Assembly: GCF_025145285.1 (NCBI RefSeq)
Contig: NZ_CP102251.1
Coordinates: forward strand, 2,666,001-2,730,000
Length of the DNA stretch: 64,000 nucleotides
Direction of reading: 5' to 3'
From: Alistipes onderdonkii
GTDB taxonomy: Bacteria > Bacteroidota > Bacteroidia > Bacteroidales > Rikenellaceae
This document shows, in pieces, positions 7,008-15,249 of this stretch. Position 1 is the stretch's first letter. Each line of letters opens with the position of its first letter. The translations under genes and the position numbers were made by a program. A model generated the notes under the pieces. That model was not told where the DNA came from and did not search any database. It saw nothing but the letters and a program-made list of their open reading frames with translations.

Positions 7008-9737
7008 TTATTTCTCCTTGAGGGCTGCGTGGGCGGCCGCCAGGCGTGCGATGGGCACGCGGAACGGCGAGCAGCTCACGTAGTTCAGGCCCGCGTAGTG
7101 GCAGAATTCGACCGACGAAGGTTCGCCGCCGTGCTCGCCGCAGATGCCGCACTTGAGCATCGGGCGCTTGCCGCGGCCCTTGAATACGGCCTCGCGAATC
7201 AGCTGTCCCACGCCGTTCTGGTCGAGGATCTGGAATGGGTCGTTCTTCAGGATGCCCTTGTCGAGGTAGATCGGCAGGAACTTGCCGATGTCGTCGCGCG
7301 AGAAGCCCAGCGTCATCTGCGTCAGGTCGTTGGTGCCGAACGAGAAGAACTCGGCGACCTCGGCAATTTGGTGGGCGGTCACGGCTGCGCGGGGAACCTC
7401 GATCATCGTGCCGACCATGTAGTCGATCTTGTCGTTGCGCTCCGAGAATACCTGTTCGGCCGTCGAGTCGATGATGCCTTTCTGGTAGCGCAGTTCCTTG
7501 TGGTTGCCCACGAGCGGAACCATGATCTCGACGTGCACGGGGATGCCCTGCGCACGGACATTCATGGCCGCCTCGATGATGGCGCGTGCCTGCATCTCGG
7601 TGATCTCGGGGTAGGTGTTGCCCAGGCGGCAGCCGCGGTGTCCCAGCATGGGGTTGAACTCGGCCAGCGACTCGACCTTGGCGACGATCTTCTGGAGGGG
7701 GACGTCCATCTCACGGGCCATCTCCTTCTGGCCTTTCTCGTCGTGCGGCACGAACTCGTGCAGGGGCGGGTCGAGCAGGCGGACGGTCACGGGGAAGCCG
7801 TTCATGGCCTTGAACAGGCCTTCGAAGTCTCCGCGCTGGATGGGCAGCAACTTGGCCAGTGCCACGCGGCGTCCGGCCTCGTCGTCGGCGAGGATCATCT
7901 CGCGGAAAGCCTTGATGCGGTCGCCCTCGAAGAACATGTGCTCCGTGCGGCAGAGGCCGATGCCCTCGGCGCCGAATCCGAATGCCTGTGCGGCATCCTT
8001 CGGCGTGTCGGCGTTGGCGCGGACTTTCAGCACGGCGTATTTGCCTGCCAGATCCATCAGCTGGCCGAAGTCTCCGCTCAGGTCGGCGGCCATCGTGGCT
8101 ACCTGTCCCAGGTAAACTTCGCCCGTCGAACCGTTGAGCGAGATCCAGTCGCCCTCCTTGACGGTGAAGCCGTTGACTTTGATCGTGCGGGTTTTATAGT
8201 CGATTTCCAGCTCCCCGGCGCCCGATACGCAGCACTTGCCCATGCCGCGGGCAACGACGGCCGCATGCGAGGTCATACCGCCGCGGGCGGTGAGGATGCC
8301 GGCGGCGTCGAGCATGCCTTTGAGGTCTTCGGGCGAAGTTTCGATGCGCACGAGGATCGCTTTCTGACCGGTTTGGGCGAGGGTTTTCTCGGCATCTTCG
8401 GCGAAGAATACCACGGGGCCCGTCGCGGCGCCCGGCGATGCGGGAAGGCCCTTGGTGATGACCTGTGCATTGGTGATGGCCTTCTTGTCGAATACGGGGT
8501 GGAGCAGCTCGTCGAGCTTCGCGGGCTCGCAGCGAAGCACGGCCGTGCGTTCGTCGATCAGCCCTTCGCGGAGCATGTCCATCGCGATCTTGACCATGGC
8601 CGCGCCGGTGCGTTTGCCGTTGCGGCACTGGAGCATCCACAACTTGCCGTCCTGGATCGTGAACTCGATGTCCTGCATGTCCTTGAAATACTGCTCCAGG
8701 TGGTGCTGGATCTCATCGAGTTCCTTGTAAACCACCGGCATGACCTCTTCGAGCGAGGGATATTTCGTGCGGCGGTCTTCCTCGGAGATGTTCTGTGCGG
8801 CCGCCCAGCGCTTCGACCCTTCGAGGGTGATCTGCTGCGGGGTGCGGATGCCGGCCACGACGTCCTCGCCCTGGGCATTGATGAGGTATTCGCCGTTGAA
8901 GAGGTTTTCACCCGTCGCGGCGTCGCGCGAGAAGGCTACGCCCGTCGCCGAGTTACTGCCCATGTTGCCGAATACCATGGCCTGAACGGTCACGGCCGTT
9001 CCCCACTCGGCGGGGATGTTGTTGAGCTTGCGGTAGAGGATGGCGCGGTCGTTCATCCACGAACCGAATACGGCGCATACGGCGCCCCAGAGCTGATCCC
9101 AGGGACATGCCGGGAAGTCCTCGCCGGTCTGCTTCTTGACGGCAGCCTTGAAGTTCCTGACCAGCTCCTTCAGGTCGTCGGTCGTCAGGTCGGTGTCGTT
9201 CTTCACGCCGCGTTTGTGTTTCTGCTCCTCGATGATTACCTCGAACGGGTCGTGGTCTTCTTTCGATTCGGGTTTCATGCCCAGCACCACGTCGCCGTAC
9301 ATCTGTACGAAACGGCGGTACGAGTCCCATGCGAAACGGGGGTTGCCCGTACGCTTGGCGACGGCTTCCACGGCTTGGTCGTTCATACCCAGGTTGAGGA
9401 TCGTGTCCATCATGCCGGGCATCGAAGCGCGGGCTCCCGAGCGTACCGACACCAGCAGCGGCATCTCCTTGTCGCCGAATTTCATCCCGGTGAGCTTCTC
9501 GATATTTTTCATCGCCTTCTCCACTTCGGGACGGAGCATCTGGATCACGGCGTCCTTGCCGTGGGCGTAATATTCGGAACATACTTCCGTGGTGATCGTG
9601 AAGCCCGGGGGGACGGGGATGCCGATGAGGTTCATCTCCGCGAGGTTCGCACCCTTGCCGCCGAGCAGCTCACGCATTTTGCCGTTGCCTTCGGCTTCCT
9701 TGTTGCCGAAGGTGTAGACTCGTTTAACGTCTGCCAT
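7008..9737 (-). CDS. ppdK: Pyruvate, phosphate dikinase
   Basis: Interconverts pyruvate + ATP + Pi and phosphoenolpyruvate + AMP + PPi, a PPi-linked glycolytic or gluconeogenic step common in anaerobes. The 909-residue length is that of the full three-domain enzyme. The N-terminal ATP-grasp domain opens with GGKGANLAEMNLIG. The swivelling phosphohistidine domain carries LTARGGMTSHAAVVARGMG with the catalytic His. The C-terminal TIM barrel has the GIGLCRTEHMFF motif and the PEP/pyruvate-site Cys region CGICGEHGG. It is transcribed alone with a strong terminator; the AT-rich upstream region (9738-9800) lacks a clean TAnnTTTG box. It fits functionally with the PFOR gene at 39.7 kb. Confidence 0.97.
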   Translation of the reverse strand: MADVKRVYTFGNKEAEGNGKMRELLGGKGANLAEMNLIGIPVPPGFTITTEVCSEYYAHGKDAVIQMLRPEVEKAMKNIEKLTGMKFGDKEMPLLVSVRSGARASMPGMMDTILNLGMNDQAVEAVAKRTGNPRFAWDSYRRFVQMYGDVVLGMKPESKEDHDPFEVIIEEQKHKRGVKNDTDLTTDDLKELVRNFKAAVKKQTGEDFPACPWDQLWGAVCAVFGSWMNDRAILYRKLNNIPAEWGTAVTVQAMVFGNMGSNSATGVAFSRDAATGENLFNGEYLINAQGEDVVAGIRTPQQITLEGSKRWAAAQNISEEDRRTKYPSLEEVMPVVYKELDEIQHHLEQYFKDMQDIEFTIQDGKLWMLQCRNGKRTGAAMVKIAMDMLREGLIDERTAVLRCEPAKLDELLHPVFDKKAITNAQVITKGLPASPGAATGPVVFFAEDAEKTLAQTGQKAILVRIETSPEDLKGMLDAAGILTARGGMTSHAAVVARGMGKCCVSGAGELEIDYKTRTIKVNGFTVKEGDWISLNGSTGEVYLGQVATMAADLSGDFGQLMDLAGKYAVLKVRANADTPKDAAQAFGFGAEGIGLCRTEHMFFEGDRIKAFREMILADDEAGRRVALAKLLPIQRGDFEGLFKAMNGFPVTVRLLDPPLHEFVPHDEKGQKEMAREMDVPLQKIVAKVESLAEFNPMLGHRGCRLGNTYPEITEMQARAIIEAAMNVRAQGIPVHVEIMVPLVGNHKELRYQKGIIDSTAEQVFSERNDKIDYMVGTMIEVPRAAVTAHQIAEVAEFFSFGTNDLTQMTLGFSRDDIGKFLPIYLDKGILKNDPFQILDQNGVGQLIREAVFKGRGKRPMLKCGICGEHGGEPSSVEFCHYAGLNYVSCSPFRVPIARLAAAHAALKEK

Positions 9738-9908
9738 AATTTTTCTTGGTTAATTTAATTGGTATATAAATTTATAAATTTTTTGTCAACTTGCCGCTTT
9801 TCACAGACGAAAATTGCGGTGACATTCCTGTTACCGCCTCGTCAAAGAATTCATATTCGCCGTTGGGAATGCGAATATATAAAAACTTTTCCGGAATTCC
9901 AAAAAAAT

Positions 9909-10862
9909 CTACTCCAAGTAAACGAATACCGGCAGGGCGTAGCCGTAACCGCCCCTGTACCGCCTTTTTTCGTAGGTCGGAAGCGGGGTACCCGTCTTGG
10001 GGTCAATCAGATAACGGCGCGCATAGACATCGCCCGCCGAGGTGCGGAGCGCCGTGTCGGCCAGAATGCGATCGCGCATCTGCCAGCCGCCCCGGCGGCG
10101 GACGTTGCCCCGCCCGAGCCGTGCCGGGCGCTCCAGTGCGTCGCGCAGCCCGAAGGCTCCGGGGGCGAGAGACGAGGTGCGTCCCGCGACGAGCAGCTTC
10201 ACCCCGGGGCGCTCTTCGCGCAGGTCGCGGACGACCCATTCGGCCATGCGGGTGTCGCTGCACAGCACGAGCCCTATGGTGTCGGTGCGCGTGGGACGGA
10301 CGACGCGTCCGGATCCCCGTCGCATGGGTTTGCCGCGGCGGTAGAGGAGGCCCTCGATGTAGAGGTAGCGGCGCCCCGGCTCGTCGTAGTGGGGCTCGAA
10401 GAGGTCGCCGTAATAGAGCAGTGCGAAATCCATGCCGTCGAGGGAATTGAGCGTACGGTGCAGGTAGCTGTAATCGCCCTTGCAGGCGGCTGCGATGTCG
10501 CGGACGACGGCTTCGTTCTCGACGCCCCACAGCGCCACGAGCGGCATGCGCATCGAGTCGATGACGGCCGCCGTATGGCGTATCTTGCGGCGGTAGCGCT
10601 CCGTGTCCCACGCCAGGCGTCCCGAGGGCGTGTAGTCGGTGTCATTGTAGAACAGGGCGGGGACAGTGTCGTAGAGATGGTCGAGATCCCAGTAGACGAT
10701 GCCCGTGCGCGGTTGTGCATGGGCGGGGATGCCTGCCAGGAAGAGCAGCAGGGCGGTTATGATGCGTGGCAGCCGTTGCAAGGCGCGTAAAGCCCGGCTG
10801 CCCGGGACGAGGCGTGCGTGGCCGGTTGCGGCGAGGACGGTTATGATGCGGCGCAGCGACAT
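9909..10862 (-). CDS. Secreted EEP-fold (endonuclease/exonuclease/phosphatase) protein lacking catalytic residues
   Basis: A 317-residue exported protein that aligns with Bacteroidetes endonuclease/exonuclease/phosphatase proteins through DTDYTPSGRLAWDTERYRRK (residues 74-93), the VEN block and the late R.GGW..RD.I.AD.AL region (257-272). The catalytic positions appear replaced: the YNVENLFD motif is YWDLDHLYD (57-65), the Glu of GL.EVEN is Gly113 (LWGVEN), the MGDFND block reads VAGRTSS (225-231), and the terminal SDHLPV reads GYALPV (307-312). It is probably a non-catalytic relative. The signal peptide ends near AHAQ (residue 50). The annotated start makes an unusually long leader; a TTG at 10781 would give a more ordinary one (MQRLPRIITALLLFLAG). 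It begins 9 bp after the XRE regulator, so the two are likely co-transcribed. Confidence 0.7.
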   Translation of the reverse strand: MSLRRIITVLAATGHARLVPGSRALRALQRLPRIITALLLFLAGIPAHAQPRTGIVYWDLDHLYDTVPALFYNDTDYTPSGRLAWDTERYRRKIRHTAAVIDSMRMPLVALWGVENEAVVRDIAAACKGDYSYLHRTLNSLDGMDFALLYYGDLFEPHYDEPGRRYLYIEGLLYRRGKPMRRGSGRVVRPTRTDTIGLVLCSDTRMAEWVVRDLREERPGVKLLVAGRTSSLAPGAFGLRDALERPARLGRGNVRRRGGWQMRDRILADTALRTSAGDVYARRYLIDPKTGTPLPTYEKRRYRGGYGYALPVFVYLE

Positions 10863-10871
10863 AGGCCGGGG

Positions 10872-11111
10872 TTATAACGGCTCCTCGGGCAGGAACTTGC
10901 GCGGCGAGCAGCCCAGGAACCGGGCGATCTCGTTGATATGGTTGAGGTTGTATTTTGAAGGATTTTTCGGGCTTTCAACTTGTGAAATGAATCCGTCGCT
11001 TACTCCTATACCATAAGCCAATGTGGCCTGTGAAACACGTTGAGCCATCCGCTCTTTGCGAACTGCGGCACTGACGTATATGTCGAAAGCACTTTTCGGT
11101 TTCACAAGCAT
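10872..11111 (-). CDS. XRE-family helix-turn-helix regulator
   Basis: A 79-residue DNA-binding protein consisting of little more than an HTH_3/Cro-C1 domain. The HTH reads RVSQATLAYGIGVSDGFISQVE (split here as helices around residues 25-47), followed by YNLNHINEIARFLGCSPRKFL, the usual third and fourth helices. It is co-directional with the EEP-fold gene 9 bp downstream. Upstream of it lie a small palindrome (CCTAT-GT-ATAGG, 11176-11187) and an inverted repeat CATCT/AGATG close to the start (about 11109-11122), which may be operators. Target genes are not known. Confidence 0.8.
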   Translation of the reverse strand: MLVKPKSAFDIYVSAAVRKERMAQRVSQATLAYGIGVSDGFISQVESPKNPSKYNLNHINEIARFLGCSPRKFLPEEPL

Positions 11112-11782
11112 CTGTTTAGATGATGTAAAACTAAAAATTATGCCATTGTGAAAGTATAGTTATAACTTAAATTCGCCTATGTATAGGTAGTTATTAAGCC
11201 GGTGTACTACGGCCTTTGTGCCGGAATTTTTGTTTTTGGTATCTTTGGAGGGGAAATGTATACGATTCTTTTGGTTCCAAGAGTTTTTTTGCAAATTCCG
11301 CCATGTACTTTTTTCCGCAAAAAGTACCAAAAACTCTCCGACGGATGCCTCGCCTGCTCTTGGCGTCCTAACGCTGGAAACGGGCGCCTAATCGCGGGTT
11401 TGCAAGCAAACCTGCCCCGTTTCTCGCGCTTTTAGTCCGCCGTCCGCCGACGGCTCCGGCATCAAGTCGGAATCTTTGTTATCGTGTTTCTCTGTTTTTT
11501 TGCCGCACAGCGAGAATTCCGGACAGCAGGATTTTCCGCATTTCGTTTGCAGCGGATAAAGAGCGGCTGCGGCGCCGAGCGCCCGGAACGGGCGTGCGAA
11601 AAGCGCAGTCTTTCGTGCCCGTTCAGCGAGGCTCCGCAGTTGCTCCCGCGAAAACGGCATGCGGATGGTTTTGGGTACCTTTTGCCACCAAAAGGTACAT
11701 GACTGCGTTGCTGAAAGCAACCCGACTTTTCCTGAAATACGGATTATTGGCGTTTCAGGTGAAAATCCGGGCTGGAGCGGGA
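11112..11782. other. 671 bp gene-free region with inverted-repeat element
   Basis: No supported gene. It contains the control region of the XRE gene at the left, then a 0.4 kb segment bounded by inverted copies of a self-complementary KpnI-like motif (separate entry). Frames crossing this region read as low-complexity shadows, including the long minus-strand frame that runs into mnmA out of frame. Confidence 0.6.
11302..11700. repeat. Element bounded by inverted hairpin repeats (GTACnTTTT..AAAAnGTAC)
   Basis: Left arm 11302-11334: CATGTAC, T6, CCGC, A5, GTACC, AAAAAC. Right arm 11667-11700 is the same pattern in inverse orientation: GGTTTTGGGTACC, TTTT, GCCACC, AAAA, GGTACATG. Each arm alone folds as a hairpin (GTAC stem ends), and the two arms can pair with each other across about 330 bp. 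No transposase-like frame lies inside. This looks like a REP/MITE-type interspersed repeat. Confidence 0.6.
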
Positions 11783-13039
11783 TTATTCCGAGATCACCCC
11801 CGAACCGACCAGCTCGTCGCCGTCGTACCATGCGGCGAACTGCCCTGGTGTGATGCCCCGCTGGGGGGTGTCGAAGAGGATGTAGGCTCCCTGGTCGCGG
11901 ACGAAGAGCGTGGCCTCCTGCAAAGGCTGGCGGTAGCGGATGCGGACGCTGAAGCGGGCGCTTTGGCCTGCCGGCATCGTGCGCGCGGGGTTGACCCAGT
12001 GTATCTCGCGGGGGGAGATATGCAGTGCCTGTCGCCACAGGCCGGGGTGGCTGTCGCCCTCGCCGACATAGATGACGTTCTGCACGGTGTCGGTGGCGAG
12101 GATGAACAACGATTCCTTGCGCCCGCCGATGCCGAGCCCCTTGCGCTGGCCGATGGTGTAGAAGTGCGCCCCGCCATGCTCGCCGATTTTCTTGCCGTCG
12201 CGGACGGTGTAGCGCCACGGGGCGGCCAGTGCCGCAAGCTGTTCGGTCGTGGGGGGTACGTCGGCCGCGTGCTGTCCGCCCGGGGCGGGGATTGCCTGTC
12301 CGGCATCGGGTGTGCCCGCCGGGATTCGGGCCTTGGGGCCGTATTTCGGCCACGTGGGGAGTATCTCGTGGACGTTACCCCTTTTCGAGGCCAGCTTCTG
12401 TTGCAGGAAGGCCGGAAGGTCGACCTTGCCCACGAAGCAGATGCCCTGCGAATCCTTGCGTTTGGCCGTGGCCAATCCCTGTTCGGCGGCGATGCGCCGC
12501 ACCTCGGGTTTGAGCAGGTCGCCGACGGGGAACAGGGCGTAGCGCAGCTGCTCCTGCGAGAGCTGGCAGAGGAAGTAGCTCTGATCCTTGTTGGGGTCGG
12601 CGCCCGCGAGGAGTTTATAGATTGTCCGTCCGTCGGGCAGCGTCTCCTCGGCCTTGCGGCAGTAGTGTCCCGTGGCGACAAAATCGGCGCCCAGCCGGAA
12701 CGCTTCGCGCAGGAAGACGTCGAATTTGATTTCGCGGTTGCACAGCACGTCGGGGTTGGGGGTGCGTCCCTTTTCGTATTCCGAGAACATGTAATCGACC
12801 ACGCGGGTGCGGTAGTCCGCCGAGAGGTCGACGACGTGCAACGGGATGTCCAGTTTTTTTGCGACCAGCTCGGCGAAGACGCGGTCGTCGTGCCACGGGC
12901 AGTCGCCCTCGAGCGTTCCCGTCGTGTCGTGCCAGTTGATCATGAACAACCCCACGACGTCATGCCCCTGCTGTTTGAGCAGGTAGGCGGCGACCGATGA
13001 ATCCACGCCGCCCGAAAGTCCGATTACGACACGTGCCAT
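11783..13039 (-). CDS. mnmA: tRNA-specific 2-thiouridylase
   Basis: Makes the 2-thio group of s2U34 in tRNA-Lys, Glu and Gln, using ATP and a persulfide sulfur donor. The 418-residue protein starts with the PP-loop MARVVIGLSGGVDSSVAAYL. The catalytic cysteines are in NPDVLCNREIKFD and SQGICFVGKVD. The TrmU C-terminal beta domain is recognised by GEHGGAHFYTIGQRKGLGIGG. Between GICFVG and that block there is an insert rich in Pro, Ala and Gly (from about PTWPKYGPKARIPAG to TTEQLAALAAPWR) not found in standard MnmA, explaining the extra length over about 360 residues. It begins 1 bp after the CPBP gene's stop, in a rimM-CPBP-mnmA run. Confidence 0.93.
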   Translation of the reverse strand: MARVVIGLSGGVDSSVAAYLLKQQGHDVVGLFMINWHDTTGTLEGDCPWHDDRVFAELVAKKLDIPLHVVDLSADYRTRVVDYMFSEYEKGRTPNPDVLCNREIKFDVFLREAFRLGADFVATGHYCRKAEETLPDGRTIYKLLAGADPNKDQSYFLCQLSQEQLRYALFPVGDLLKPEVRRIAAEQGLATAKRKDSQGICFVGKVDLPAFLQQKLASKRGNVHEILPTWPKYGPKARIPAGTPDAGQAIPAPGGQHAADVPPTTEQLAALAAPWRYTVRDGKKIGEHGGAHFYTIGQRKGLGIGGRKESLFILATDTVQNVIYVGEGDSHPGLWRQALHISPREIHWVNPARTMPAGQSARFSVRIRYRQPLQEATLFVRDQGAYILFDTPQRGITPGQFAAWYDGDELVGSGVISE

Positions 13040-13040
13040 A

Positions 13041-13547
13041 TTATGGGATAAAAGCGATTAAGTTATTCAAAGCATGCACCGCGACCACCAGCCAGAACGC
13101 CTGTGCAAAACCGCGCCGTTCGAGTCGGCTCAAGTAGGCGAAAGCCCAGACCAGCCCGACGAAGAGCATGCAGACTGCATAGATCGGGCTCGCGGTGTGT
13201 CCGCAGCCGAACAGGATGCCCGAAACGGCGATCGGCAGGAGGAATGATGCCGGGGCAACCCAACGTACGAGCCGGATGACCAACGCCTGGGCTATCAGCG
13301 TTTCGAACAACGGCGCAAGGATTACGGCGACGAACCAACCGATGCGTTCGGCGCGGTCGGAATCCATATCGGCGTCGTCGATGCCCGCGGTGAGCCCGAA
13401 CAGCAGCAGCGCGAGCAGTTTTGCGGCGAAGGTCATGACGAGCAGCAGGACGGCGAACCTCCACCATGCCATGTGTCCCAATGCTATGCGCCAGCGGTGC
13501 AGGAAGCGGGGCATACGGCGGGTGTTTGTCGGGCGTAGCGGTTTCAT
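13041..13547 (-). CDS. CPBP-family intramembrane protease-like protein
   Basis: A 168-residue protein with about five membrane segments. The start at 13547 is chosen because it lies 5 bp after the rimM stop and yields a basic N-terminus before the first span; upstream residues overlap rimM. CPBP motifs are recognisable: motif 1 is APLFETLIAQ (family EExxxR, here E-T-L-I-A-Q), motif 2 is LFGCGH (FxxxH) and motif 3 is VAVHALNN (HxxxN). The change of the motif 1 Arg to Gln is seen in a subset of the family. These proteins include CAAX-processing and Abi proteins; a specific substrate cannot be inferred here. It sits between rimM and mnmA with almost no spacing. Confidence 0.75.
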   Translation of the reverse strand: MKPLRPTNTRRMPRFLHRWRIALGHMAWWRFAVLLLVMTFAAKLLALLLFGLTAGIDDADMDSDRAERIGWFVAVILAPLFETLIAQALVIRLVRWVAPASFLLPIAVSGILFGCGHTASPIYAVCMLFVGLVWAFAYLSRLERRGFAQAFWLVVAVHALNNLIAFIP

Positions 13548-13552
13548 GGGTG

Positions 13553-14083
13553 TTACAGGTCGAGCAGCCCTTCGGGCAGCACCAGTTTCATCGTGCGCCC
13601 CTCGAAGTCGATATGGGCGATGAACTCCTCGGCGGCGGGGACGAGTACCGTGCGGCCGCCGATCTCCAATTCGAAAAGCGGGTTGGCGTCGCTGTCGTAG
13701 TAGTCCGTGACCGAACCCGTGAAGGCGGCCGCTCCCTTTGCGCCGTCCGCGCCCGCTTCGGTGCAGGTCACGGCGAAGCCGATCAGGTCTTCCAGATAGA
13801 ATTCGTCGTCCTCCTCCTCTTCGCATTCGATACGGAATTCAAGCCCGACGAGCTCCTGAGCCCGGCGCTCGGTGTCGAAATCGGCGAATGAGGCCACGGC
13901 GCCCGAGCTGCCGCGGCGTTCGAAGCGCTCGCAGTAGAGCGGCACCTCGAGGGCGTCGATCGTGACCAGCAGCGGGGTGCCGGTACCGAATTCCTCCGGG
14001 AAATCGGCATAGAGCGACAGCATCACACCGCCGTCGGTGCCGAAAAGCCTGTTGATCCTGCCTGCGGGAATAGTAACGCTCAT
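13553..14083 (-). CDS. rimM: 16S rRNA processing factor RimM
   Basis: Binds S19 and the head of the 30S subunit during maturation. The 176-residue protein has the RimM N-terminal beta domain (AGRINRLFGTDGGVMLSLY, then PLLVTIDALEVPLYCERF) and a C-terminal PRC-barrel (GSVTDYYDSDANPLFELE, then VLVPAAEEFIAHIDFEGRTM). An acidic loop (ECEEEEDDEFYLEDL) precedes the PRC part. It lies downstream of rpsP on the same strand, as in many bacteria (rpsP-rimM), but a terminator at 14279-14311 separates them. Confidence 0.93.
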   Translation of the reverse strand: MSVTIPAGRINRLFGTDGGVMLSLYADFPEEFGTGTPLLVTIDALEVPLYCERFERRGSSGAVASFADFDTERRAQELVGLEFRIECEEEEDDEFYLEDLIGFAVTCTEAGADGAKGAAAFTGSVTDYYDSDANPLFELEIGGRTVLVPAAEEFIAHIDFEGRTMKLVLPEGLLDL

Positions 14084-14278
14084 ATCGGTTCGTTTTTTTT
14101 CTCTTATGTCCGTATCGCGGTGCGGAACGGGGGAAGCGGGTATCCCGGTGCTCCGTTACACCCGGCCCCGCTGTGCTGCCGCCTTGTCGTGCCGTGCAGC
14201 GCCTCGCTGTGCCTTGCCGGACGATTCCCGCACGGGATGCGCCCGCGTGGGAACTATCTGCAAAAGTAATGAAAAAAA

Positions 14279-14311
14279 CCGGTAAACCTCCCGTTGCGGG
14301 AAATTTACCGG
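14279..14311 (-). terminator. Rho-independent terminator of rpsP
   Basis: Stem CCGGTAAA / TTTACCGG enclosing an inner CCCG/CGGG hairpin. On the minus strand it continues into a run of seven T. Confidence 0.9.
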
Positions 14312-14337
14312 GATTCCGGAAAGAAGCTTTCCTGGTG

Positions 14338-14901
14338 TTATTCTGCGGCAGGAGCCTCTGCTGCGCCCTCTGCGGGAGCCTCGGCAGCTTCGGCGGCGGC
14401 AGCCTCCTCGGCCTCCTCGGCCTCTTTGGCAGCAGCTGCGGCAGCTGCCTGCTTCTCGGCGATGGCCTTTGCGCGCTCCTCCTTGATCTTGGCTTCGGCA
14501 GCCAGGCGTGCTTTCTCGGCCGACTTGGCATCCGTGGCGAGCTTGTTGCTCTTGGCCTCGATCTTGCCGGCCTTCTCGCTCAGCCATTTGTTGAAGCGGG
14601 CTTCGGCTTCGGTCTCCGAGAATGCGCCCTTGGCGACACCGCCTAACAGGTGCTTCTTGTATAATACGCCCTTGTACGAGAGGATGGCCCGACAAGTATC
14701 CGTAGGTTGTGCGCCTTTCTGTAACCAACCCAATGCTTTCTCGAAGTCGAGGTCGATCGTAGCAGGATTCGTGTTGGGGTTGTAGGTTCCCAACTTTTCG
14801 ATGAATTTACCATCACGTGGCGCTCTGCTATCTGCGGCAACGATGTGGTAGAAAGCAAAACCTTTCTTACCGTGGCGTGCCAGACGAATTTTAACAGCCA
14901 T
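14338..14901 (-). CDS. rpsP: 30S ribosomal protein S16 with long Ala/Glu-rich tail
   Basis: Small-subunit ribosomal protein. Residues 1-85 are a standard S16 (VKIRLARHGKKGFAFYHIV, then DGKFIEKLGTYNP). From about residue 95 the chain runs on as a charged, Ala-rich helical extension (FNKWLSEKAGKIEAKSNK, later runs of AEKQAAAAAAAKE and EAAEAPAEG), giving 187 residues in all. Such extensions are known in Bacteroidetes S16. Its promoter is at 14965-14995 and its terminator at 14279-14311. Confidence 0.95.
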   Translation of the reverse strand: MAVKIRLARHGKKGFAFYHIVAADSRAPRDGKFIEKLGTYNPNTNPATIDLDFEKALGWLQKGAQPTDTCRAILSYKGVLYKKHLLGGVAKGAFSETEAEARFNKWLSEKAGKIEAKSNKLATDAKSAEKARLAAEAKIKEERAKAIAEKQAAAAAAAKEAEEAEEAAAAEAAEAPAEGAAEAPAAE

Positions 14902-14964
14902 TTGCTATAAAATTTTGTTGTAATTAATTAAAAAACGCTCACCCACTTTGGGCTTTTAAGCCTG

Positions 14965-14995
14965 CAAATGTAGACAAAATATTCCGCCCGGCAAA
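14965..14995 (-). promoter_or_regulatory. Promoter of rpsP
   Basis: Minus-strand -33 TTTG (14992-14995) and -7 TACATTTG (14965-14972), 19 bp apart; the leader to the rpsP start is about 55 nt. Confidence 0.8.
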
Positions 14996-15203
14996 ATAAT
15001 TCGCCGAAAAATCGGTGCGACAGGCTGTTTTTCTGCCGGATACGGTGCATGGCGGGTTGCGGCGGGAACTGCCGGAAAAAGGGCGGGCTTGTGGCTGTGC
15101 AGGGTCGTGCCCCTAACCGGGTTCCCGCGGGGTTGCAGGCCGTTGCACCCCTGCGGGAAGTGATATTTTTCGTTCAGCCGGGGGCTGTTGTGAAAAAAAT
15201 TCC

Positions 15204-15211
15204 TATCTTTG
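15204..15211 (+). promoter_or_regulatory. -7 box TATCTTTG of tRNA-Arg
   Basis: Exact TAnnTTTG match, 38 bp before the tRNA. The nearest TTG upstream (15188-15190) is closer than usual, so only the -7 element is claimed. Confidence 0.6.
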
Positions 15212-15249
15212 CGGCGCAAATCGTCACCGCAGGGTGCGGTTTTGCCGAT

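Noticed and set aside
6981..9758. 925-residue plus-strand frame opposite ppdK
   Set aside because: It is a shadow of a high-GC gene on the other strand; the translation is low-complexity His/Val/Leu-rich with no family match, whereas ppdK is clearly coding.
11388..12353. 321-residue minus-strand frame overlapping mnmA
   Set aside because: It overlaps mnmA in another frame and covers the repeat region; no conserved domain.
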